Source of the DNA: an uncultured Actinomyces sp.
GTDB taxonomy: Bacteria > Actinomycetota > Actinomycetes > Actinomycetales > Actinomycetaceae
Assembly: GCA_937926195.1 (NCBI GenBank)
Contig: CALEXZ010000158.1
Span: 1-21,575 of the forward strand
Length of the DNA stretch: 21,575 nt
Direction: 5' to 3'
The notes beneath the pieces are model-generated. The model saw only the letters and a list, made by a program, of their open reading frames with translations, did no database searches and had not been told where the DNA came from. Shown here piece by piece: positions 6,574 to 13,269 of this stretch. Each line of letters begins with the position of its first letter. The first letter of the stretch is position 1. Both the position numbers and the translations under genes were made by a program.

Positions 6574-7854
6574 TCAGAGCACGTAGGGGTCGTTCATCGG
6601 GTCGGTGAGGCTGGTCGGGTCAGACACGTTCGTGTCACGGCCGGCCGGGCCGAGGCCCGCGGCCGAGGCGGGGGCGGCAGGCGCCGTCGGGACGTCAAGC
6701 TCGGCGTTGGCGCGGTTGCGCGCGAGCCACAGCTCGTAGGAGTCGGCGGTGGCGCCGTCGAGGTCCACGCTGTCGATGTCGATGCCCAGCGCCTGAGCCA
6801 CGCCACGGCCGTAGTCAGGGTCCGCGTGGTAGCAGTTGAAGATATGGCGGTGCTTGATCTGCAAGGTCGAGTCGCCCATGGCGCGGGCGGTGTTCTCGCA
6901 CAGGACGAGCTGCTGCTCGCTCGTCATGGCGCGCCAGAGCATGCCGGGCTGGGTGTAGTAGTCGTGGTCGTCCTCGCGGACGTCGTACATGGTCCAGCGG
7001 GGGTACTGGCCCTTCTCGATGGCCTCGTACAGGTCACGCTGGTTGGACTCGCGGTCCTGGGCGATGACGGCGGCGGACTCCTGGTCCGTGAGGTTGGCCA
7101 GGCCCTGCTGGGAGCGGAAGTGGAACTTGACCCAGGTGCGCACGCCCTCGGCGTTGATGAAGGAGTAGGCGTGCGAGGAGAAGCCGTGCATGTAGCGGTA
7201 GGACAGCGGGATGCCGCGGTCGGACATGGTGATGGTCACCTGAAGGAGGGACTCGGGCAGGCTGGTCCAGAAGTCCCAGGTGGTGTTGGCGCTGCGCAGG
7301 TTGGTGCGGGGGTCGCGCTTGACGGCGTGGTTGAGGTCGATGAACTTCTTGCCGTCACGGAAGAAGAAGACGGGGGTGTTGTTGCCGACGACGTCCCAGT
7401 TGCCCTCGGAGGTGAAGAAGCGCACGGCGAAGCCGCGGATGTCGCGCTCGGCGTCGGCGGCCCCGCGTTCCCCGGCGACGGTGGAGAAGCGCATGAAGAG
7501 CTCGCACTGGTTGCCCTCGGCGGAGAAGATCGCGGCCCGGGTGAGCTCGGGGATGGCGCGGGTGACGGTGAAGGTGCCCCAGGCGCCTGAGCCCTTGGCG
7601 TGCATGCGGCGCTCGGGGATGACCTCGCGGTTGAAGTGGGCGTGCTTCTCCAGCAGCCAGGCGTCCTGGAGGGCGACGGGACCGCGGGGCCCGGCGGTCA
7701 TGGAGTCCTGGTTGTTGTAGACGGGCGCGCCGTTGGCCATCGTCATGCGGCCCTGGCCGACGGTGCTGTTGCGGCTGGGCAGGTGCTCGCCGAGGCCGGC
7801 GCGGGACATGGGGCAGCCGGTGGGTGCGTTGTCGCGGTGGGTGCTGTCGCTCAT
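6574..7854 (-). CDS. katA: Heme catalase with large internal in-frame deletion
   Basis: This is a monofunctional (clade 3-like) heme catalase, which normally dismutates hydrogen peroxide in the cytoplasm. The protein has 426 residues against about 480-500 for the family, even though its C-terminal tail is long. The distal pocket is present: NNQDSMTAGPRGP (47-59), the catalytic His H85 in MHAKGSGAWGTF, S124 in RFSTVAGERG and GNNTPVFFFRD (157-167). RDPRTNLRS, WDFWTSLPES, MHGFSSHAYSF and QRDLYEAIEKGQYPRWTMY (to 290) follow. The sequence then jumps to DDHDYYTQPGMLWRAM, near the family C-terminus. The usual NPFDLTKVWP, LNRNPENYF and RLFxYxDxxRxRLG segments, including the proximal heme-ligand Tyr, are absent (junction near 6981-6990). 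Flanking regions align normally and there is no frameshift. GGAGA precedes ATG 7854. Activity is predicted to be lost or altered; a functional pseudogene is possible. Confidence 0.92.
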   Translation of the reverse strand: MSDSTHRDNAPTGCPMSRAGLGEHLPSRNSTVGQGRMTMANGAPVYNNQDSMTAGPRGPVALQDAWLLEKHAHFNREVIPERRMHAKGSGAWGTFTVTRAIPELTRAAIFSAEGNQCELFMRFSTVAGERGAADAERDIRGFAVRFFTSEGNWDVVGNNTPVFFFRDGKKFIDLNHAVKRDPRTNLRSANTTWDFWTSLPESLLQVTITMSDRGIPLSYRYMHGFSSHAYSFINAEGVRTWVKFHFRSQQGLANLTDQESAAVIAQDRESNQRDLYEAIEKGQYPRWTMYDVREDDHDYYTQPGMLWRAMTSEQQLVLCENTARAMGDSTLQIKHRHIFNCYHADPDYGRGVAQALGIDIDSVDLDGATADSYELWLARNRANAELDVPTAPAAPASAAGLGPAGRDTNVSDPTSLTDPMNDPYVL

Positions 7855-7936
7855 GGTGTCTCCTTGCTCGTCCGGTGGGCCGGGGTGTCGCGGCGCGTGA
7901 GGGGTTCCTGAGCCGGTCAGGACGTCGTGGGCGGCA

Positions 7937-7979
7937 CTGACCGCTGTCAGCTGCGACGACGAGATGACCGTCTGTCAGC
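7937..7979. promoter_or_regulatory. Tandem TGAC-N4/5-GTCA sites near katA
   Basis: CTGACCGCTGTCAG (7937-7950) is a perfect interrupted palindrome. A near copy, TGACCGTCTGTCAGC, follows at 7965-7979 with one extra base in the spacer. The copies are 27 bases apart in the same orientation, upstream of the katA ATG at 7854 and downstream of a possible minus-strand -10. Tandem spacing of this kind suggests a regulator binding twice; which one is unknown. Confidence 0.4.
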
Positions 7980-8028
7980 AACCATAACCGGGCAATAAGG
8001 AGATGTCTCAGTAACCGACTCACTCAAT

Positions 8029-8043
8029 GGCATTACCAATGCC
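8029..8043. promoter_or_regulatory. GGCATT-ACC-AATGCC palindrome
   Basis: This is a 6-3-6 perfect interrupted palindrome in the AT-richer middle of the katA/glycosidase intergenic region. It may be an operator for either divergent gene. It is too short for a strong call. Confidence 0.3.
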
Positions 8044-8164
8044 TCGGTGAGCGTCCGCCGCCGGCACCTCGAGCGGGGGCAGGCCCGCACCGGGCGGCCC
8101 TCTTCACAGCACTCTCACACCCCCGCCTCACGGCCGCCACACACCGGGCGCCGACGCTCGTGCC

Positions 8165-9142
8165 ATGACCACGCAGCACAACCACCGCAACGCCACCGCG
8201 CCGCGCACAGGCATCAGCCGCCGCTCCGTCCTCATCGGAGGCGCAGCCTTCCTGGGACTGTCCGCCACCGGCGCCTCCGCCTGGGCACTGGACCGCTTCG
8301 TCATCGACCACACCGAGATCGAGGACGTCGCCGCCTACGAGGCCGCCCACTCCACGTCCACGGCGACCACGGCCGCCACGCAGGTGAGCGTCGCGGGCAG
8401 CACGTACACGTCCTCGGCCACGAGCATCAGCATCGAGACGGTGAGCACCGGCTCCGGCTCGGACACGCTCACCTACTACGTGGCCGACATCGTCCTGTCC
8501 GACGCCACCGCCCTGCGCTCGGCCTTCGCCGACAACCGCTACGGCACGAACATCACCGCCCGGCCCAGCGAGATCGCCCAGTCCGTGGACGCAGTCCTCG
8601 CCGTCAACGGCGACTACTACGGCTTCCGTGAGGACGGCATCCTCATCCGCAACGGGGTCGTCTACCGTGACGACGGCGTGCGCGACGGCATCGCCTTCTA
8701 CTCCGACGGGAGCGCACAGGTCTACGACGAGACGAGCACCGACGCGCAGACCCTCCTCGACGCCGGGGTGTGGTCCACCTGCTCCTTCGGGCCCTCGCTG
8801 GTCGACGGCGGCGCCGTCATCTCGGGCATCGACCAGGTCGAGGTGGACACCAACGTCGGCAACCACTCGATCCAGGGTCTCCAGCCGCGCACCGCCATCG
8901 GCTGGGTGGACGACAAGCACTACACGGTGGTCGTCGTCGACGGCCGCGACGAGGGCTACTCGCGGGGCGCGACGCTGCCCGAGCTGGCCGAGATCATGGC
9001 CGGCCTGGGATGCCGGTGCGCCTACAACCTCGACGGCGGCGGCTCCTCAGCCATGTACTTCAACGGCGAGATCATCAACCAGCCGTCCAACGGCGGTGAG
9101 CGCGCCACCTCCGACATCCTCTACGTCGCGATGGGAGCCTGA
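8165..9142 (+). CDS. Tat-exported phosphodiester glycosidase (NAGPA domain)
   Basis: The protein has 325 residues. The N-terminus carries a twin-arginine signal: SRRSVL (18-23), a hydrophobic stretch to about 38 and a possible ASA cleavage site before W40. A Ser/Thr/Ala-rich linker follows (about 60-100). The rest matches the phosphodiester glycosidase family (NAGPA, PF09992): AVNGDYYGFR (146-155), CSFGPSLVDGG (206-216), PRTAIGW (241-247), VVDGRDEGYSRG (258-269), YNLDGGGSSAMYFNG (287-301) and ERATSDILYV (312-321). Family members cleave a sugar from a sugar-1-phosphodiester, as in the human uncovering enzyme. In bacteria they act on envelope or exported glycans, often with unknown substrate. 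The gene is followed after one base by a glycosyltransferase gene, which suggests a shared glycan target. It has no obvious Shine-Dalgarno sequence. Confidence 0.9.
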   Translation: MTTQHNHRNATAPRTGISRRSVLIGGAAFLGLSATGASAWALDRFVIDHTEIEDVAAYEAAHSTSTATTAATQVSVAGSTYTSSATSISIETVSTGSGSDTLTYYVADIVLSDATALRSAFADNRYGTNITARPSEIAQSVDAVLAVNGDYYGFREDGILIRNGVVYRDDGVRDGIAFYSDGSAQVYDETSTDAQTLLDAGVWSTCSFGPSLVDGGAVISGIDQVEVDTNVGNHSIQGLQPRTAIGWVDDKHYTVVVVDGRDEGYSRGATLPELAEIMAGLGCRCAYNLDGGGSSAMYFNGEIINQPSNGGERATSDILYVAMGA

Positions 9143-9143
9143 G

Positions 9144-10295
9144 ATGAGCACGCACCCCGGGCTGCATGCCCCGCACACCAGGTCCACCTTCCCCACGCGC
9201 CGGGCCCTGAGCGGTCCCGACGGCGTCCTTCCCTGCCTGCGGGCGCGGGCGGGGGCGACGGCGGCTGCCGCGCCGGACACGCGCCTGGTCGTCCTCGTCC
9301 CCGCCTACCAGCCCGACGCCCGCCTGCCGCGGCTCGTGACGACGCTGCGCCGCGACCTGCCGGGGGTGCGGGTGCTCGTCGTCGACGACGGATCGGGCCC
9401 CGCCTGGGCGGACGTCTTCGAGGACGCCGCCCAGCGCGGTGCCACGCTCATCACCTACCCGGTCAACGCCGGCAAGGGGCGGGCCCTGCGCACCGGACTG
9501 GCCCGTGCGGCCGCCTCCTGGCCGGGTGCGGACGTCGTGTGCGCCGACGCTGACGGCCAGCACACGCCGTCGGACATCGCGGCGGTGGCCCGCAGGGTGC
9601 GCGAGAGCGGCCGGATGACGCTGGGCGTGCGCGAGTTCACCGGCACAGTGCCCGTCCGCTCACGGTTCGGCAACGACGTCACCGCCCTGCTGTTCAGGGG
9701 GGCCACCGGCTGGCGGCTGCGCGACACCCAGACGGGGCTGCGCGGCTACCCGGCCGGAGGCTACGACTGGATGCTCGACGTGCCGGGGGACCGCTACGAG
9801 TACGAGCTCAGTGCCCTGCTGCGCGCCCACGACCTGGGGCTGGAGGTGGAGCAGGTCGGCATCGAGACGGTCTACGAGCCGGGCAACGCCTCCAGCCACT
9901 TCCGTCCCCTGCAGGACTCGGCCCGGATCTACGCGCCGCTGCTGCGCTTCACGGGGGCGAGCCTGGGCGGATTCGTCATCGACTGGGTCATGGTGCTCGT
10001 CCTGCACGCCCTGAGCGGCAACCTGCTGGCCAGCGTCGTAGGGGCGCGGCTGGTGTCCGGGACGGCAAACTTCGCCATGAACCGGCGCGTGTTCCGGGCC
10101 ACGGGCTCGCTGTGGCGCACGGGGGCGCGCTACGTGCTGCTGGCCCTGGGGCTCGTGGCGGCCTCCTACCTGGGCCTGGCGGCAGCGACCGGGGCGGGGA
10201 TGCCGCTGGCACTCGCCAAGCCGGTGGTCGACGCAGGCCTCTACCTGGCCTCGTACACGATCCAGCGGCGGGTGGTGTTCCGCGAGCGCGCCTGA
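9144..10295 (+). CDS. Bifunctional GT2 glycosyltransferase / GtrA membrane protein
   Basis: The protein has 383 residues. A GT2 domain (about 46-265) resembles polyprenyl-phosphate hexose synthases: LVPAYQPD (51-58), VVDDGS (79-84), NAGKGRALRTG (108-118), the metal-binding DADGQH (135-140), RDTQTGLRG (193-201) and HFRPLQDSARIY (252-263). A GtrA domain (about 268-380) with four hydrophobic segments follows, including ANFAMNRRVF (308-317) and YTIQRRVVF (371-379). The first 45 residues are a poorly conserved tail. Family knowledge suggests it loads a hexose onto undecaprenyl phosphate and may help flip it for use outside the cell. ATG 9144 follows GGGAG with good spacing and starts one base after the glycosidase stop, so the two form one operon. 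The sugar cannot be assigned. Confidence 0.92.
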   Translation: MSTHPGLHAPHTRSTFPTRRALSGPDGVLPCLRARAGATAAAAPDTRLVVLVPAYQPDARLPRLVTTLRRDLPGVRVLVVDDGSGPAWADVFEDAAQRGATLITYPVNAGKGRALRTGLARAAASWPGADVVCADADGQHTPSDIAAVARRVRESGRMTLGVREFTGTVPVRSRFGNDVTALLFRGATGWRLRDTQTGLRGYPAGGYDWMLDVPGDRYEYELSALLRAHDLGLEVEQVGIETVYEPGNASSHFRPLQDSARIYAPLLRFTGASLGGFVIDWVMVLVLHALSGNLLASVVGARLVSGTANFAMNRRVFRATGSLWRTGARYVLLALGLVAASYLGLAAATGAGMPLALAKPVVDAGLYLASYTIQRRVVFRERA

Positions 10296-10318
10296 GGCGC
10301 GCACACGGGAAGACGGAT

Positions 10319-10353
10319 GCGGGGCGGGGCACCGGTGCGGTGCCCCGCCCCGC
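10319..10353. terminator. 15-bp perfect hairpin, bidirectional terminator
   Basis: GCGGGGCGGGGCACC (10319-10333) pairs perfectly with GGTGCCCCGCCCCGC (10339-10353) around a five-base loop. It lies between the convergent GT2-GtrA and Excalibur genes, so it probably ends both. Confidence 0.8.
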
Positions 10354-10376
10354 AGGCGACCGTCCGGCTCGGCGGC

Positions 10377-10862
10377 CTACTCGCAGGCCACGCCGTCGCC
10401 GTCCCGGTCCAGCTCGGACCTGTAGCCCGGGTCGCCGACGTACAGGGGAGCCGCACCCGCCTCCCGGGCGGCACGACAGTTGCGATAGTAGGCACCCGCC
10501 GGGGCCGGCTCGGGGGCTGGGGCGGGAGCCGGATCTGAGACGGCCTCGTCACCGGCAGCGTCGCCGTCGCTCAGCTCCTGCGGGGGCACCGCGTCGGCAG
10601 GGGCAGGTTCCGCAGGCGGCTCGTCGGCGGGAGCGGGTTCCGCAGGCGGCTCGTCCGCGACCGTCGCCGTCGGCGACGGAGACTCTGAGGGGGTCGACAG
10701 ACCGTCCTCGTCCGTCCTGGTGTCACAAGCACCCAGTCCGAGGAGGAAGGCCGGAACAACAGCCAGCAGGACCGCTGCCCGAGCGGCGCGGGAGGGCAGG
10801 GACGGTCGCAGGGGCTGGGTGGACAGGCTCGGGTAGGGGGTACGGGACCGGGGAAGGGGCAT
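10377..10862 (-). CDS. Excalibur-domain lipoprotein
   Basis: This is a 161-residue secreted lipoprotein. The N-terminus is basic (PSRAARAAVLL) with a hydrophobic core and lipobox LGAC, lipidated Cys C46. The middle (about 55-123) is a Pro/Ala/Glu-rich spacer containing an exact 10-residue tandem repeat ADEPPAEPAP (69-88). The C-terminus (125-161) is an Excalibur domain: YYRNCRAAREAGAAPLY and the calcium-binding-like DRDGDGVACE (152-161), with the two conserved Cys C129 and C160. ATG 10862 is chosen because it places the signal peptide correctly and follows GCGAGG; the frame stays open further upstream to 11156 without signal-peptide character. Excalibur domains are found in actinobacterial and bacillar surface proteins. 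The function is unknown, though calcium-dependent envelope attachment or nuclease-related roles have been suggested. Confidence 0.88.
   Translation of the reverse strand: MPLPRSRTPYPSLSTQPLRPSLPSRAARAAVLLAVVPAFLLGLGACDTRTDEDGLSTPSESPSPTATVADEPPAEPAPADEPPAEPAPADAVPPQELSDGDAAGDEAVSDPAPAPAPEPAPAGAYYRNCRAAREAGAAPLYVGDPGYRSELDRDGDGVACE
10606..10655 (-). repeat. 30-bp tandem repeat within the lipoprotein spacer
   Basis: GGTTCCGCAGGCGGCTCGTC occurs identically at 10606-10625 and 10636-10655, a 30-base period matching the 10-residue protein repeat ADEPPAEPAP. In-frame slippage here would change spacer length without breaking the gene. Confidence 0.8.
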
Positions 10863-11100
10863 GGGAACCTCGCAAGATAGGAGAAACCTAGGTAGGAGGC
10901 GACCGGGAGTGTCACGGACCGTCGAGGTCCCGGAGCTGTCGAGGACAGGCCAGGGGATCTGAGGGGAGATCGGGAGATCGTGGGAGCGGGCACCGGGGAG
11001 GCCTCCGTCACTATATCTCCGGTTCACCCCCGGGCTCTGGGCCCACCCGCTTCCGCCACCCCGCCCTACCGGGGGTGTCACAATGCACGCGGGAGGCACC
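10863..11100. promoter_or_regulatory. Divergent intergenic region, lipoprotein / module B regulator
   Basis: The 238 bases hold promoters for the lipoprotein (minus) and module B (plus). The AT-rich island CTATATCTCC (11011-11020) could give TATATC as a plus-strand -10, or TATAGT (11015-11010) on the minus strand. An inverted repeat CACCCCCGG (11025-11033) and CCGGGGGTG (11069-11077) could fold in a module B leader. ACCTAGGT palindrome occurs near 10887-10894, and GGAGATCG is tandemly repeated at 10965-10980. No gene was seen. Confidence 0.35.
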
Positions 11101-11790
11101 ATGCACACCGATGTTCTTCTCGTCGAGGACGAGCCCGAGCTCGCCCAGGCCGTCACCGACTACCTCACGGCCTTCGGGCTGACCTGCCGCCACGTCACCA
11201 CGGCCGAGGACGGGCTGGCAGCGCTCGCGCAGGACACGGTCGGCGTCGTCGTCCTGGACGTCAACCTCCCGGGCATGAACGGCTTCGCATTCTGCCGCGA
11301 CCTGCGCGCACGCAGCACCACCCCCGTCATCGTCGTCTCGGCCCGCTCGACCGACGACGACCAGATCCTCGCGCTGTCCATCGGTGCCGACGACTACGTG
11401 ACCAAGCCCTTCTCCCTGGCGGTCCTGCTCGCCCGGGTGCGCCGCGCCCTGGACCGCGACCGGGCAGCCCCCGTCCCGGCGGTCTTCGACGACGGCCGCC
11501 TGCGGGTGGACACCGTCTCGGGACGCACCTGGGTCAAGGGCCGCGAGGTGCACCTGACCGCCACGGAGGACCGGCTGCTGGCCCACCTCGTGCGCCATCG
11601 CGGCTCCGTGGTCACCAAGCAGGACCTCATCGAGGCCGCCTGGGGCGACGCCTTCACCTCCGACGGCACCCTGGCCGTCCACATCCGTCGCCTGCGTGCA
11701 CGCATCGAGGCCGACCCCGCCCGCCCCGAGCGCATCCGCACCGTGTGGGGCCGTGGCTACCTCTTCGAGGATTCCGAGGCAGCGACGTGA
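11101..11790 (+). CDS. Module B response regulator, OmpR/PhoB type
   Basis: The protein has 229 residues. The receiver domain shows E9/D10/E11, phospho-acceptor D53 in VVVLDVNLPGMNG, S80 in place of the usual Thr and K102 in TKPFS. The winged-helix DNA-binding domain (about 133-225) contains the family signatures LTATEDRLLAHLVRHRGSVV and VHIRRLRARIE, ending with the hairpin IRTVWGRGYLF. ATG 11101 is preferred over ATG 11083 because GGGAGG (11091-11096) lies between them with proper spacing. The gene is followed by its kinase with a GTGA overlap. Likely targets are the direct repeats upstream of the ABC genes at 13105-13122, since this family binds tandem half-sites on one face of the helix. 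Confidence 0.95.
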   Translation: MHTDVLLVEDEPELAQAVTDYLTAFGLTCRHVTTAEDGLAALAQDTVGVVVLDVNLPGMNGFAFCRDLRARSTTPVIVVSARSTDDDQILALSIGADDYVTKPFSLAVLLARVRRALDRDRAAPVPAVFDDGRLRVDTVSGRTWVKGREVHLTATEDRLLAHLVRHRGSVVTKQDLIEAAWGDAFTSDGTLAVHIRRLRARIEADPARPERIRTVWGRGYLFEDSEAAT

Positions 11791-13067
11791 GGGCGGTGGC
11801 CCGCACGCTCCTGGCCCTGTTGCTCATGGCCTGCGCGGGGCTGTCCCTCGTGTGGCACCTGGCGCTGCGCGAGCCGGCGCGACCGGACGCCGTCGCCCTC
11901 AATGACGCCATCCATGTCGTTGAGCAGACCTGGCCCGCAACATCCGCCACGGACCTGGAGGCCGTGGGGGCGCCGGTGGTGCTCGTGGGACCCGACGGCA
12001 CCGCTCTCACCTCCAGCGGGGCCTCCCACCCGGCCCCGACGACGGCCGTCGAGGCCGCCCGACACGGCTGGCTCAGCGCACCGGTCGTCGTCGAGGGCTC
12101 GGTGGTCGCCACGCTCTACCTTCACGACGACGCCGCCGACCGTCAGGCGGACGCCGCACGGAGGCTGGCACGGTGGGCCACCGTCGTCGTCATCGCCCTC
12201 GTGGCCGGGGCCGCGGTGCCGGTGACACGAACCCACCGGCGCATCGTGGAGCCCTTCGAGCGGCTGCGCTCCTTCGCCACCAGGGTGGCCGGCGGGGACC
12301 TGGACGCGCCGCTGTCAATGGACCGGGGCAACGTGTTCGGCGCGTGGACGGAGAGCTTCGACCTCATGCGCACCGAGCTGGCCCGGGCCCGCCGCCGCCA
12401 GGAGGCCGCCGAGCGCTCCAAGCGCGAGCTCGTCGCCCAGATCGGTCATGACATCCGCACCCCGGTGGCCTCGATCTGCGCCACCGCCGAGGTGCTGCGC
12501 ACCATGCCGCACCCGCCGCAGGTGGATGCCCGTCTGCACGTCATCGAGACCAAGACGCACCAGCTCCAGGCCCTGGTGGCGGACCTGTTCGAGGCCAACG
12601 AGGACCAGATGGACGCCCTGGAGGTCTCCCCCACCGAGATGAGCTCCGCCGAGCTGGTGGCGCTGGTGCGCGACGCCGACTACGCGCAGCGCGCGCAGAT
12701 CGGCACGGTGCCCGAGTGCCTCGTGTCGGCCGACCCCTACCGCCTGGCCCAGGTGCTCGACAACGTCCTGGTCAACTCCTACAAGTACGCCCGCACCCCC
12801 GTGGAGGTCAGCGGGAGCATCGACGGGGACCTGCTGCTGCTGGAGGTCTGCGACTCGGGGCCGGGGGTGGGCCCCGGCGAGCTCGGCCCGATCTTCACCC
12901 GGGGCTTTCGCGGGGCCGGGGCAGGGCAGGCTCCCGGCCAGGGGATCGGGTTGTTCACCTGCGCCTGGCTCATGGAACGCATGGGCGGGACCATCAGCGC
13001 GGCCAACGTGGAGCAGCCGGGCTCCGGCCTGCGCGTCACCATCGCCATCCCCTTGGCCGGACGGTGA
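11787..13067 (+). CDS. Module B sensor histidine kinase, HisKA type
   Basis: The protein has 426 residues. A membrane helix (about 5-25), an extracytoplasmic sensor of about 100 residues with no recognised fold, a second helix (about 130-147) and a HAMP-like linker (about 150-202) lead to the HisKA domain. The phospho-acceptor is H221 in QIGHDIRTPVAS. The HATPase domain carries N326/N330 in VLDNVLVNSYKYA, DSGPGVGP (356-363) and GQGIGLF (384-390). The GTG at 11787 overlaps the regulator stop by four bases and is preceded by GAGG. The frame is open far upstream, but that part has no kinase character and overlaps the regulator. The kinase probably senses an envelope signal and phosphorylates the OmpR-type partner. 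Confidence 0.93.
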   Translation: MRAVARTLLALLLMACAGLSLVWHLALREPARPDAVALNDAIHVVEQTWPATSATDLEAVGAPVVLVGPDGTALTSSGASHPAPTTAVEAARHGWLSAPVVVEGSVVATLYLHDDAADRQADAARRLARWATVVVIALVAGAAVPVTRTHRRIVEPFERLRSFATRVAGGDLDAPLSMDRGNVFGAWTESFDLMRTELARARRRQEAAERSKRELVAQIGHDIRTPVASICATAEVLRTMPHPPQVDARLHVIETKTHQLQALVADLFEANEDQMDALEVSPTEMSSAELVALVRDADYAQRAQIGTVPECLVSADPYRLAQVLDNVLVNSYKYARTPVEVSGSIDGDLLLLEVCDSGPGVGPGELGPIFTRGFRGAGAGQAPGQGIGLFTCAWLMERMGGTISAANVEQPGSGLRVTIAIPLAGR

Positions 13068-13104
13068 AGGCCCGCGCGCCCCGCCGCTCGCGCACGGCTC
13101 CCAG

Positions 13105-13122
13105 ATCGTCAAGGAATCGTCA
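13105..13122 (+). promoter_or_regulatory. PhoB-like direct repeat upstream of module B ABC genes
   Basis: ATCGTCA occurs at 13105-13111 and 13116-13122, exactly 11 bases apart. This is the spacing OmpR/PhoB-family regulators use for tandem half-sites. A -10-like TAAGGT or CATAAG at about 13155-13162 lies some 35 bases downstream, and no good -35 is visible, as in activator-dependent promoters. A related copy, TCGTCAGGTCTGCG, is at 13176-13189. Control by the module B regulator is inferred. Confidence 0.55.
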
Positions 13123-13269
13123 GGACTGCGCAAGCGGGTCGTTGTGGGCCGCTGCATAAGGTCGGGGTGAACCCGTCGTCAGGTCTGCGGCGCGCGGCTG
13201 CCTCACGGCAGCGCCCTCGCAGCGGCACGGAGCACATTCAGGGCCGCAACACAACAGGACAGGACAGCC

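Larger units (their letters stand above)
7855..8164. promoter_or_regulatory. Divergent intergenic region of katA and the glycosidase
   Basis: These 310 bases separate two divergent genes and must hold both promoters. The centre (about 7980-8040) is the AT-richest part. TATGGT on the minus strand (near 7982-7987) could be a katA -10 element, without a convincing -35. Three symmetric sites are listed separately (7937-7950, 7965-7979, 8029-8043). The last 100 bases before ATG 8165 are GC-rich, with no clear Shine-Dalgarno sequence for the glycosidase. No further gene was seen. Confidence 0.4.

Noticed and set aside
6574..7854. Frameshift as the cause of the short catalase
   Set aside because: The single frame keeps conserved motifs on both sides of the junction, and I saw none of the missing motifs in the other frames; a deletion explains it better.
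10863..11156. N-terminal extension of the lipoprotein frame to 11156
   Set aside because: It would bury the signal peptide about 100 residues in and overlap the module B regulator start.
10980..11786. Upstream in-frame extension of the module B kinase
   Set aside because: It overlaps the OmpR-type regulator entirely and has Arg/Pro/Gly-rich shadow composition; GTG 11787 is the coupled start.
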